64,000 bases of DNA, taken from positions 1-64,000 of the forward strand of contig JAQWRY010000007.1 in the NCBI GenBank assembly GCA_029243485.1, read 5' to 3'. Below the pieces are notes generated by a model. The model was given only the letters and a program-made list of their open reading frames with translations, had not been told where the DNA came from and did not search any database. This DNA comes from Candidatus Binatia bacterium. GTDB lineage: Bacteria; Desulfobacterota; Binatia; UBA12015. A program made the position numbers and the translations under genes. Below, one piece after another: positions 8,180 through 15,981 of the stretch. Within the stretch, counting starts at the first letter, position 1. Every line of letters starts with the position of its first letter.

Positions 8180-9433
8180 ATGTCGACCAACATCCTGGTC
8201 GTGGACGACGAAGAGAAGATCCGCGAGACTCTGCGCGGAGTGCTCTCCGACGAAGGCTACACGGTGTCCGACGCGGGCGACGGGCGGACCGCCCTCGATT
8301 CGCTGCGCGCCACGCGGCCCGACCTCGTCATCCTGGATGTCTGGCTGCCCGAGATCGACGGCATCTCGCTCCTCGAAGAGATCAAGCGCATCTACGCGGA
8401 CCTTCCGGTCATCATCATCTGCGGTCACGCGAATATCGAGGCCGCCGTTCGGGCCACTCGCCTCGGCGCGTCGGACTTCATCGAAAAGCCGTTCTCTCTC
8501 GACGCACTCCTCGCCTCGATCGCGCGCGCGCTCGGGAAGGGCGAGGGCGACGGTAGCTCGCCGGCCGAGTCGGTCGTTCCGCTCGCAAGCGATGGCGACG
8601 CGCAGAGCGTGCGCCCCCAGCGGACGATCGGCAAGAGCGTCGTGGCGAGCGGGCACGGGCTCCACACGGGAGTCCGAACCGGCGTTATCCTTCATCCGGC
8701 AGGCCCCGGCACCGGAATCGTGTTCCAAAGTCTCGCGACGGAAAAGTCGGTGCCGGCGCACGTCGATTTCGCCGACTCGACCGGATACGCGACCACGCTG
8801 TTCCGAGGCGGATTCGGTGCGAAGACCGTCGAACATCTCCTCGCGACACTGAACGCCTACGGCATCACCAACCTGATCGTGAAGATGGAAGGCGAAGTTC
8901 CGGCGCTCGACGGCTCCGCGCTCGGGTTCTGCCGGATGCTCGATGAGGCCGGCATACAAGAACAGGCCGGCGCCGGCATCAAGCTCTACGAAGTGGACCA
9001 GCGCTTCGAGGCTCGTGAAGAGAATGCGACGTTGGTCGTCGAGCCCTACGACGGTTTCGTGATCGACTACACGCTGGACTATCCGGCTCCCGTGGGTGAG
9101 CAGCGCTACGTGTTCGAGTATTCGGGACCGGAGTCGTTCCGTGATCAGATCGCGCCCGCGCGCACGTTTGGCTTCGTCCAGGAGTTCACGCAGCTTGCGT
9201 CCGTCGGGCTGGCGGCGGGCGGTCGTCTCGACAACTGCATCCTGATCGGTGACGACGGTGTGGTGAACGGGGAACTTCGCTTCGAGGACGAGTTCGTGCG
9301 CCACAAGATCCTCGATGTCATGGGCGACTTCGCCCTGCTCGGACGGCCCATCCGGGGCCGGATCGTCGCTCGCGCGACCGGTCATCGGCACAACGTCGGC
9401 ATGGTGAGGACACTCCTCGCAGCCGCGGCGTAG
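8180..9433 (+). CDS. lpxC: Receiver domain-LpxC fusion (UDP-acyl-GlcNAc deacetylase)
   Basis: A 417-residue fusion. Residues 1-120 form an NtrX-like CheY receiver: the acidic pair in VVDDEE, phospho-acceptor Asp in LVILDVWLPEIDG, Lys in DFIEKPFS. The Ser/Thr switch before GHANIE is Cys (IICGHA). A 30-residue linker leads to a full LpxC (about 150-415): GHGLHTG, zinc-site TVEHLLATL, LDGSALGF, ARTFGF, RHKILDVMGD and GHRHN are all present, so the deacetylase should be active. LpxC performs the committed step of lipid A synthesis, removing acetate from UDP-3-O-acyl-GlcNAc in the cytoplasm. The order kinase then receiver-LpxC suggests that phosphorylation tunes LPS output directly. The AAA+ and Fis domains of NtrX are absent. 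A purine-rich leader (GGGAGAGAGAACGAG) precedes ATG 8180. Confidence 0.93.
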   Translation: MSTNILVVDDEEKIRETLRGVLSDEGYTVSDAGDGRTALDSLRATRPDLVILDVWLPEIDGISLLEEIKRIYADLPVIIICGHANIEAAVRATRLGASDFIEKPFSLDALLASIARALGKGEGDGSSPAESVVPLASDGDAQSVRPQRTIGKSVVASGHGLHTGVRTGVILHPAGPGTGIVFQSLATEKSVPAHVDFADSTGYATTLFRGGFGAKTVEHLLATLNAYGITNLIVKMEGEVPALDGSALGFCRMLDEAGIQEQAGAGIKLYEVDQRFEAREENATLVVEPYDGFVIDYTLDYPAPVGEQRYVFEYSGPESFRDQIAPARTFGFVQEFTQLASVGLAAGGRLDNCILIGDDGVVNGELRFEDEFVRHKILDVMGDFALLGRPIRGRIVARATGHRHNVGMVRTLLAAAA

Positions 9434-9529
9434 AGATCGACCTGTGCGGCTAAGCTCGTGCTTGATGGAGAGCGCGGGAGAGTCTCCGGCCTGATTCGTA
9501 GTCGATGTTCGTCTTGGGAGGGGGCTGCA

Positions 9530-10158
9530 ATGTTCTGGCGTTCAAACAGGCGAAGCTGTTTGAGAGTTCTGTTGTCGCTGGCTTGGGCGGCCCTGGCGGT
9601 AGGCTCTCCGGCTTTCGCCGGGCACTCGGTTGAACTGCTGAGTGGGGCGCGTATCGAACTCAGAGCTTCTCGATCTCCGGCGACCAGGCCGGGATTTACT
9701 GCAGCGGGGGCAAGTGCAGGATCGATGGTCCGGGCTCAATCGGCGAGGCTATGAACTGTATCGACGCGCAGAAGGTTTGCTTGACGGATGTCGAGATCCA
9801 CAACTGCTCTCTGGGCGTGTCCGCGAATGAGAAGATCGTCGCCGCCGCGCTCGATGCCCACGGCCATACCATTGCGATTAATGCGCCGAGTGGGAATGTT
9901 CGTCTGTCCGACTTGATGTTGCACGGGAATGGCACCGATATCGACGCGGAGAAGGTAATCGTAAGAGACACGACGATCCTGGGAAACGACGTCGGGGTCC
10001 CCAGTTGCAAGTTGGTAAAGTTCGTCGCGTCGTCGCTCGACAACAGCGACTAGGACATCCGATCCACCCGCCTGCCGATCCTCGTCGGCGGTTCCTGTTC
10101 GGTTATGAGCCAGAACTACCCAGCGGGGCAGATCTGCGGGGTCTGCGCAGGAGGCTGA
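9530..10158 (+). pseudogene. Decayed exported beta-helix-like protein
   Basis: An ATG preceded by GGGAGGGGGC opens a clear signal peptide (basic start, hydrophobic core VLLSLAWAALAVGSPAFA). The reading then jumps: the continuation (QSFSISGDQAGIYCSGGKC, then MNCIDAQKVC and alternating IHNCS/VRLSD-type turns) is in another frame, implying a frameshift near 9650-9680. That second frame is stopped by TAG at 10051, but the same frame continues sensibly to TGA 10156-10158 with a Cys-rich tail ending QICGVCAGG, of the kind seen on secreted right-handed beta-helix proteins. Two lesions make this a pseudogene, unless sequencing errors explain both. It converges on the type II secretion operon; a lost secretion substrate is a guess. 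Confidence 0.6.
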
Positions 10159-10165
10159 GTTTCGG

Positions 10166-11068
10166 CTAACGGAGGGAAGGCGAGGCGAGCGAGCCGCGGA
10201 CCGCCCAGCCCTTCTGGCCGCTCTTGCGCGGGGGGAGTAGCGAGGTGGCGACGCGAAGCCCGGGCCGCGCGTCGGCCGCGACGTCGAGCTGGAAATCGAT
10301 GTTGAGTACGCTTCGCGCCGCCGGGTCTCGAACGAGGACGTCGCCGGTGGCCGCGACGGTCACTTCGTCGCCCGCCGCCTCGAACTCGTCGATCTGCAGT
10401 CGTGCGCCCTGGAGTTCGGCATCGAGCCGCACGGTCTGGAAGGTGAGATCGGGCACGGTAAAGCCCTGCGCGATGATGCCTTCGAGAGACACGTTCTTCG
10501 CGCGTAGCTTGATCTTCCCCTTCGAACTCTGCGTGCTGCGCCCGTCGCCGGACAGCTCGAGGTCGAGGGAGGCCGTTCCTCCGAGGGCGCCGGGCGAGGG
10601 CAGGAGGCGTCGGGACAGCTTGGCCAGGGAGACCTCGTCGAGTCTGACGCTCGTGTCGACCTTGCCGTTGGTGGTCTGAACCGTGCCGTCGAAGGTCCCG
10701 TCGTACAGACTCCCGGAGAAGTCGGCCGAATCGATGGGGCCGAAGAGGACGCCGAGAAGCGGGGTGCTGACAGTGATCTCGGAGATCTCTGCCATGTACT
10801 GCGGCGTCTCTCGGTGCGAGAGGCGTACGTTCTCGAGTCGGTATCCGCTCGGGAAGGAGAAGGCGACGTCCTCGAAGACGACGCGCACGGGGATCTCGCG
10901 TGTGGCCTCGTCGATCGCGCGTCGAGCGATCAGCTCGTGCGGCAGTCCGAACAGCAGTGCGATGACGAGCATGGCGATCGTGAACGCCCCATAGCCCAGG
11001 ACACCCTTCCACGGGCCGATGACCTGGCCGAGACGGCCGAGAGAAACACGGGTCAAAGTGGGGGTCAT
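10166..11068 (-). CDS. gspN: Type II secretion protein GspN
   Basis: A 300-residue inner-membrane protein, last gene of the minus-strand gsp operon. It has one N-terminal membrane segment (about 23-42) and a periplasmic beta-rich region resembling AsmA-like and GspN proteins (repeated LENVRLSHRE, DSADFSGSLYDG and GTASLDLELSG strands). GspN is a non-universal accessory of type II secretion. It overlaps gspM by four bases. The assignment rests on position plus this fold-like pattern. Confidence 0.82.
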   Translation of the reverse strand: MTPTLTRVSLGRLGQVIGPWKGVLGYGAFTIAMLVIALLFGLPHELIARRAIDEATREIPVRVVFEDVAFSFPSGYRLENVRLSHRETPQYMAEISEITVSTPLLGVLFGPIDSADFSGSLYDGTFDGTVQTTNGKVDTSVRLDEVSLAKLSRRLLPSPGALGGTASLDLELSGDGRSTQSSKGKIKLRAKNVSLEGIIAQGFTVPDLTFQTVRLDAELQGARLQIDEFEAAGDEVTVAATGDVLVRDPAARSVLNIDFQLDVAADARPGLRVATSLLPPRKSGQKGWAVRGSLASPSLR

Positions 11069-11637
11069 CGCGGGCTCAGGCGGGCGACGACGAGGGTCGC
11101 GTCGATCAGAGATGGATCTTTGTACTCGCGCTTGAACGCTGCGCGCGAGAGGCGCATCGGCGGGTCCTTGTACTCGATCGTGTAGAGGAGCTCGATGACC
11201 TCGCGAAGAGGCACGGCCTCGAGCCGCATGTCGACCAGGTCCTCTTCGAAGTTCTCGCCGATCTGGCGGCTCGACGGATTCATCGAGACGATTCGCTCTC
11301 GGCCGACGATCGGCACGGTCGTGGACTCGAGCTGCGAGAAGAGCGAGGCGCCGCCGTTGGAGCCGTCGCCGCCGCCCTCGAGGTCCGCCACGGCGTGGCG
11401 GAGAGTCCGATACCGTTCGGCCAGCGCGTTGATCGAGGCCGCGTCGCGCTGTGCGATGGCGATCTTTCGGTCGAGATCGGTGAGGGTGTTGGTCATCGGC
11501 TCGTACACCCCGAGCCAGAGGATGAGTACAGCGGCCACGCCCATCGCGCCGTAAAGCATGCTCCGTTCGCGTGGTTGGAGACCGGCGAGAAACTCGGTCA
11601 CCTGGGCACGCGGGCCTGCGAGAAGCCGCTCGATCAT
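11065..11637 (-). CDS. gspM: Type II secretion protein GspM
   Basis: A 190-residue GspM. A short cytoplasmic start is followed by one membrane helix (about 30-47, MGVAAVLILWLGVYEPM), a coiled-coil region of DLDRKIAIAQRDAASI type, and a periplasmic ferredoxin-like domain. GspM binds GspL and GspE at the inner-membrane platform. A Gly-rich loop (EGGGDGSNGGAS) interrupts the periplasmic part. Overlapping stop-start junctions join it to gspL and gspN. Confidence 0.88.
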   Translation of the reverse strand: MIERLLAGPRAQVTEFLAGLQPRERSMLYGAMGVAAVLILWLGVYEPMTNTLTDLDRKIAIAQRDAASINALAERYRTLRHAVADLEGGGDGSNGGASLFSQLESTTVPIVGRERIVSMNPSSRQIGENFEEDLVDMRLEAVPLREVIELLYTIEYKDPPMRLSRAAFKREYKDPSLIDATLVVARLSPR

Positions 11638-13004
11638 CCGGCGGTTCCTTCCTCGAACTCGATCGCGGTGCGGAACTCGATGCGATCGTCGATTCCCTTC
11701 TTCACGTCGCGGACGTCGGGCTCGACCGCGCCGGGGAGATCGTGGAGCGCGCGTTTGATGACGTCGACCGACTCGTAGGTGTCAGTCCGTCCGCGAAAGC
11801 GGACACTCTCTGCGTCGATAGAGAGCTCCTCGATCTCGAACGGGGTCGTCGCGGGTACGGCCTGGTTGATCAGGCGCAGTACATCGAGCACAGGGGGGCG
11901 CGCTGCACTCGAGCCGCCGAGCATGGCGCGGCGGCGTTCGAGGCCCTGTACCGCGCCCTCGAGGCGGATGCGCTCCTGGCCTACCGGGGCGTTCGAGGCG
12001 ATCGGTGCGACGGTTGTCCGGATCTCTTCGCGGAGCGCGGAGAGTTCAGAATTTCGTTCGGCCACGACGATGCCATAGCTGACGAGTCCGAGAAGGATCG
12101 TTACGGCCGCAACGGCAGCCGTCTGCCGAAGTTGGCGTCGCGCCTCTTCGCTCGGGGCGTGATACACGAACTCGCCGGTGCGGAAGTTGACGCCGGTCGG
12201 CGCGACAGCGGCCGCCCTCGCGGCGAGGGCAACAGCGCGGAGGCTGCCCGGGTGAACGTCTGCGGCCCAGGGCGGTAGCGCCTGGTTCAACGGGACGGCA
12301 TCAACGCCGAGCGCTTGGGCGGCGCCCACGGAGTCCTCGGGTACCGCGACCTCGACGACCGCCGGGAGTTCGTCCTCGCCGACCAGGGTGAGAGCGAGCC
12401 AGCGGACCTCTCGCGCGAGGGCATCTCGGTCGAGGCCGCCGAGGGTGTGGAGGCCGCGAAGCTGTCCATCGCGGATCAGGGCGACCACACCCCCCGGCCG
12501 CGGCTCGACGACCAGGGCATCGGGTCGCCCGAGCGCCACGAGACCGGCAAGGGCGAGGGCGCCGACGTCGACGACAGCGGGGTCGACATTCGCCTCCGCC
12601 AGTTCCTGCAGATGGCGCGCGAGCGCATTGCGCGGCGTGAGCGAAGCGAGGAGATCGGAGCCGCTGGTCTTGGAGAGGACCGTGTACGTCGTGACGGCCT
12701 CGTCGAGCTCGAACGGGACGAGGCTCTCGAGTTCGAACGGGACGGTCGCGTTCAGCCGGGCCGGCTCGGTGAACGGAAGGTGCAGGAGCCGGTGCGTGAC
12801 AACGCCCTCCTCGAGTGCCGTCGCGATCGCGTCGGGCGCGGTCGAGCAGTGCTGCTGGATGGCCGCCTGAAGCACGCCGGCGCGCTCGTCTTCGGACCCG
12901 CACGGGACGACCCACGGGCCTCCGACCTCGGGGCTTCGCCCCGCGGTATCGAGGACTGCGAGCACGAACCCGCCCTCCACCCGATCCACACCCAGCGCAC
13001 GCAT
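11634..13004 (-). CDS. gspL: Type II secretion protein GspL
   Basis: A 456-residue platform protein. The cytoplasmic domain (actin/PilM-like fold) occupies about the first 310 residues, followed by one membrane helix (TAAVAAVTILLGLVSYGIV) and a periplasmic ferredoxin-like domain. GspL recruits the ATPase GspE to the membrane. I start at the ATG of MRALGVDRVEGG; an upstream in-frame start would add 12 basic residues. It ends four bases inside the gspM start. Confidence 0.88.
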   Translation of the reverse strand: MRALGVDRVEGGFVLAVLDTAGRSPEVGGPWVVPCGSEDERAGVLQAAIQQHCSTAPDAIATALEEGVVTHRLLHLPFTEPARLNATVPFELESLVPFELDEAVTTYTVLSKTSGSDLLASLTPRNALARHLQELAEANVDPAVVDVGALALAGLVALGRPDALVVEPRPGGVVALIRDGQLRGLHTLGGLDRDALAREVRWLALTLVGEDELPAVVEVAVPEDSVGAAQALGVDAVPLNQALPPWAADVHPGSLRAVALAARAAAVAPTGVNFRTGEFVYHAPSEEARRQLRQTAAVAAVTILLGLVSYGIVVAERNSELSALREEIRTTVAPIASNAPVGQERIRLEGAVQGLERRRAMLGGSSAARPPVLDVLRLINQAVPATTPFEIEELSIDAESVRFRGRTDTYESVDVIKRALHDLPGAVEPDVRDVKKGIDDRIEFRTAIEFEEGTAG

Positions 13005-13009
13005 CCGGC

Positions 13010-13957
13010 TCAGGGTACCCCGCCGGGGCCGACTCCCCAAACGGGGCGTTGCTTCCAGGAGAGGGGCGCTTTGCTCTTCACCTCGACGATGGCCTCGACG
13101 GATTGGGTCGCGTCACCGACGATTGCCGTCGAGATGATCGAGTAGACCTTGCTGCGGTCGAGGTTCTTCGGCTTGGGCTTGGTGCCGCTCGGGCAGTTCT
13201 CCTCTTCGAGCCACGCCCGGACGTCGTCCGACGTCCGCGGGGGCGCCGACAGAGCATCCGTATTCTCGCACCCGATCGCCCGGAGGACCTCGGGTGGGGC
13301 GGTGCGGACGTTGATCCCTTGGTCTCCCTTCTTCGCGGGGAAGGCCGTGATGAACGGGCGGAGCTGGCCGAGGACGGCATCGGTGAATCCGCGGATCGTG
13401 CGGAGGTCGTCGATGGATTGGAGTTCGCCTCGTCGCGGCTCGCACGGGATCGGCAGGGAGCAGTCGCCGCTCAAGCTGCGTAGGTTCCCGTCCTCGCTCA
13501 CCTCGAGGCGGGCTTGAACCGACTGAAGCAAGCTTGGGTCGAGGTCCAAATCGGCAAAGAGGTTCTCGAAGGGCTCGGGGTTGTCGAGCGCGTCGTTCAG
13601 GTTCAGACGGCCGACCTCGTCGCGGATCGCGATCTGCATCATGTGCCCCTGGGCGGTGGGCAGGCTCAGCGGGGACGCGTCGATAAAGGTGTTCACGAAG
13701 CCGCGCACCTGATCATCGCTCACCCCGAGTGCTTCATGCGCCCCGACCTGTCCGGAGCGCGCGAGAAGTTGGGCCGCCATGGCGTTGCCGGCGTTCCGCG
13801 TGAGGTGGCTGTGCACGAACGTGGCGTCAGTCATCTCGACGACGATTAGCGTCAAGAGTGCGACGGAGAGCAGCGCGGACAAGAGCGCAAGGCCTTGTTG
13901 GTCCCGGAGCGTCTTTGCGAGCACGCCGCCGTTCACGCGATGTCGGCGGGGGTGCAC
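13010..13957 (-). CDS. gspK: Type II secretion minor pseudopilin GspK
   Basis: A 315-residue GspK, the large minor pseudopilin capping the pseudopilus tip. The prepilin-like start (QQGLALLSALLSVALLTLIVVEM) lacks the usual Glu at +5, a known GspK feature. A large periplasmic insert follows, with helix-hairpin-helix-like segments (LNLNDALDN and the LRTIRGFTDAVLGQLRPF stretch). Translation may start at GTG 13957, overlapping the gspJ stop, or at a GTG seven codons later. Confidence 0.9.
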   Translation of the reverse strand: MHPRRHRVNGGVLAKTLRDQQGLALLSALLSVALLTLIVVEMTDATFVHSHLTRNAGNAMAAQLLARSGQVGAHEALGVSDDQVRGFVNTFIDASPLSLPTAQGHMMQIAIRDEVGRLNLNDALDNPEPFENLFADLDLDPSLLQSVQARLEVSEDGNLRSLSGDCSLPIPCEPRRGELQSIDDLRTIRGFTDAVLGQLRPFITAFPAKKGDQGINVRTAPPEVLRAIGCENTDALSAPPRTSDDVRAWLEEENCPSGTKPKPKNLDRSKVYSIISTAIVGDATQSVEAIVEVKSKAPLSWKQRPVWGVGPGGVP

Positions 13958-14583
13958 TACTGCGCCCCCATCGGCAGGGTCACCGTCGTGCGGTAACTCG
14001 TGGGGACGGCCGTGCCGTCGTCGACGGAGAGCGTGAGGCGGACGGCGCGGGGCACCTCGGCCGAGGGCTCCTGTTGCGTGAGCCAGCTACCGCCGGGCGG
14101 CAGGAGTTCTGCCTGGAAGGACTGCACGTCTTCGAGCACCAGCATCGTCACGGGCTCGACGCCTTGCGCGGCGACCGACGGGAGCTGCTGCTTCATGAGC
14201 AGCATGGATCCCGGGCGGTCTGGATCGCGTTCGAGGTAATATCGAACGACGTCGATGGGGTCGCGGGCTCCGCCCTGGACGCGGCGGGCTCCTGTGGTTG
14301 CGAACCGAAGCTCGCTCGCCGGTTCGTCGAACGTGCGGTCGAGTAGGGAAAACCGAAGCCGCTCGTCGTCGAAGGCGAGGGCACCCGTGAGTTCCTCCGA
14401 CAGCCGCATGAGCGTGATCCGTGCGGCCGAGGACATCTGGACGGATGCTTCCGCCCGGTCGCGGCTCTCGATCGTCTGCTGGAACGGTGTGACCTGCGCG
14501 ACGACAATGATCGCGAGGATCGAGATTCCGACGAGAAGCTCGAGCAGCGTGAAGCCCGCCTCGGCTGGGTTGTGGGGAGTCAT
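13957..14583 (-). CDS. gspJ: Type II secretion minor pseudopilin GspJ
   Basis: A 208-residue minor pseudopilin. It starts at the ATG of MTPHNPAEAGFTLLELLVGI, giving a short leader, the prepilin peptidase site AG/FTLLE and the N-terminal hydrophobic helix. The C-terminal body has the beta-rich pattern of GspJ. It forms the tip complex with GspI and GspK. ATGA overlap with gspI; no prepilin peptidase gene is present in the window. Confidence 0.9.
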   Translation of the reverse strand: MTPHNPAEAGFTLLELLVGISILAIIVVAQVTPFQQTIESRDRAEASVQMSSAARITLMRLSEELTGALAFDDERLRFSLLDRTFDEPASELRFATTGARRVQGGARDPIDVVRYYLERDPDRPGSMLLMKQQLPSVAAQGVEPVTMLVLEDVQSFQAELLPPGGSWLTQQEPSAEVPRAVRLTLSVDDGTAVPTSYRTTVTLPMGAQ

Positions 14584-14969
14584 GACGTCCGAACCCAGAG
14601 CGTGAGTTCCGCGGCGCCGCCGATTCCGTCGGGCGGGATCACACGCACGGTGACCTCGCGCACGTTCTGGAAGAAGCCGGGGGTGCTGACGTACAGTTCC
14701 CACAGATAACCCGGGAACTCGCCGGGGTACTCCCCTTCGAAATCGCCGCGCGTCTCGCCGACATCCGGCGCACCCTGCAGCTCGATCTGGGCGAGCCTTT
14801 CGCGGGCGAGGAACAGAGATTCGGTGTAGCTCCGCTCTCGCGCGATCGTCTTCAGGTTCTGCGCGTGAAGGCCGAGGAGAGCGGTGAACGCCGTCGCGAG
14901 AATTGCGAGGGCGACCATGACCTCGAGGAGCGTGAAGCCGCGCTCCCCGCGTCGGGTTCGGCGGTTCAT
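14580..14969 (-). CDS. gspI: Type II secretion minor pseudopilin GspI
   Basis: A 129-residue minor pseudopilin starting MNRRTRRGERGFTLLEVMVA, with a basic leader, the cleavage site RG/FTLLE and the GspI-typical LALARERLAQIE-like stretch (here FLARERLAQIELQG). It lies between gspH and gspJ, overlapping both by four bases. Confidence 0.92.
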   Translation of the reverse strand: MNRRTRRGERGFTLLEVMVALAILATAFTALLGLHAQNLKTIARERSYTESLFLARERLAQIELQGAPDVGETRGDFEGEYPGEFPGYLWELYVSTPGFFQNVREVTVRVIPPDGIGGAAELTLWVRTS

Positions 14970-15523
14970 CGCAGCGAGCCCATGAGTCCGGTTGGGATGT
15001 CGTCGTCGTCGAGGATGCGGGCGCGCGTGCTCACCGGATCGATCACGACGGCGACCCGTCTCCCGGCGCCGTCGTCGAGCCACAGGAGTGCGGGGTCGGC
15101 GTAGCCGTCGGGAGAGAAGAGGGTGGTGTCGTAACCTTCGGTGCTCGCGGTGACGCCGGGGCCTTCGACGCTGATTTGGATGGGATCGGGGACGGTGATC
15201 TCGCGGTAGAGCGGTGTGTCGATAGGCGCGAAGCGGACGCCGCCTGCGGATGGGACGAGCCCTTCTGCCCGATACGTCCCGCGTTGCGGGTTCACGGCAA
15301 GGCGAATCCACCGGTTTCGGATCGCGGCCTCCTCCCGAAGGAACTGCACGCGTGTCGCGAGACGGCGCGCGCTCGAGTCGAGAGCCGCGCTACTGAGTAC
15401 GCCGACGCGCGGTACGACGAACGCGACGAGCAAGCCGATCAGGCCCATCACGACGGCGAGCTCGATCAGCGTGAACCCGGCATGTCGTAGGGTCTCGGCC
15501 CGCGGGCGGGCCGGCAGGATCAT
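14966..15523 (-). CDS. gspH: Type II secretion pseudopilin GspH
   Basis: A 185-residue pseudopilin with leader and cleavage site HAG/FTLIELAVVMGLIG, followed by the GspH-type SSARRLATRVQFLREEAAIRN helix. The C-terminal body is beta-rich, ending in segments such as DPALLWLDDGAG. GspH is thought to link the tip complex to the GspG shaft. Joined by ATGA overlaps to gspG and gspI. Confidence 0.9.
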   Translation of the reverse strand: MILPARPRAETLRHAGFTLIELAVVMGLIGLLVAFVVPRVGVLSSAALDSSARRLATRVQFLREEAAIRNRWIRLAVNPQRGTYRAEGLVPSAGGVRFAPIDTPLYREITVPDPIQISVEGPGVTASTEGYDTTLFSPDGYADPALLWLDDGAGRRVAVVIDPVSTRARILDDDDIPTGLMGSLR

Positions 15524-15972
15524 CCCAGATCTCTCGAGTCGACGTCGGCGGCCGGACCCTCGCCGCCCTCGGCTCCGTCCGCGCCGAACGAGATGATGAC
15601 GAAATTCCCGCCGTCACTTTGGAAGACGTATGGCAGGTCCCACGGGTCGGCGGGGATCTTGGACAGGTAGCCGTCGGGGTTCCACCGACGCGGCAGCATG
15701 CCACTGGTGGGGGGAAGAACGAGCGCTTCGAGTCCCTGATCGGTCGTCGGATAGAAACCGTTGTCGAGCTTGTAGAGATGGAGAGCCTGCTCGATCGCCT
15801 TGATGTCGGCGGCGGCCTTCGTCTGCCGTGCTTCGTCGGTGCGGCCGAGGATGCGGGGGGCGACGAGGGTGATCAGTAGGCCGAGGATGAAGACCACGAC
15901 CATGATCTCGATGAGGGTGAAGCCAGCCTGGTGGCGGCTTCGTGGTACCAAACTCTGCATGCGGTCGATCAT
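15520..15972 (-). CDS. gspG: Type II secretion major pseudopilin GspG
   Basis: A 150-residue major pseudopilin. The prepilin signal ends QAG/FTLIEIMVVVFILG. The body has the GspG signature: KAAADIKAIEQALHLYKLDNG, FYPTTDQGLEAL, DPWDLPYVF. The acidic C-terminus (GADGAEGGEGPAADVDS) matches the calcium-binding loop of the family. Met1 and Met5 are both possible starts; cleavage makes the difference small. Confidence 0.94.
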   Translation of the reverse strand: MIDRMQSLVPRSRHQAGFTLIEIMVVVFILGLLITLVAPRILGRTDEARQTKAAADIKAIEQALHLYKLDNGFYPTTDQGLEALVLPPTSGMLPRRWNPDGYLSKIPADPWDLPYVFQSDGGNFVIISFGADGAEGGEGPAADVDSRDLG

Positions 15973-15981
15973 CCCACGAAT

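Noticed and set aside
10001-10160. CRISPR-like or tandem repeat arrays anywhere in the window
   Set aside because: I found no series of regularly spaced repeats; the only short repeats are the TGGCACAC pair and the CGGTTGCTCC pair.
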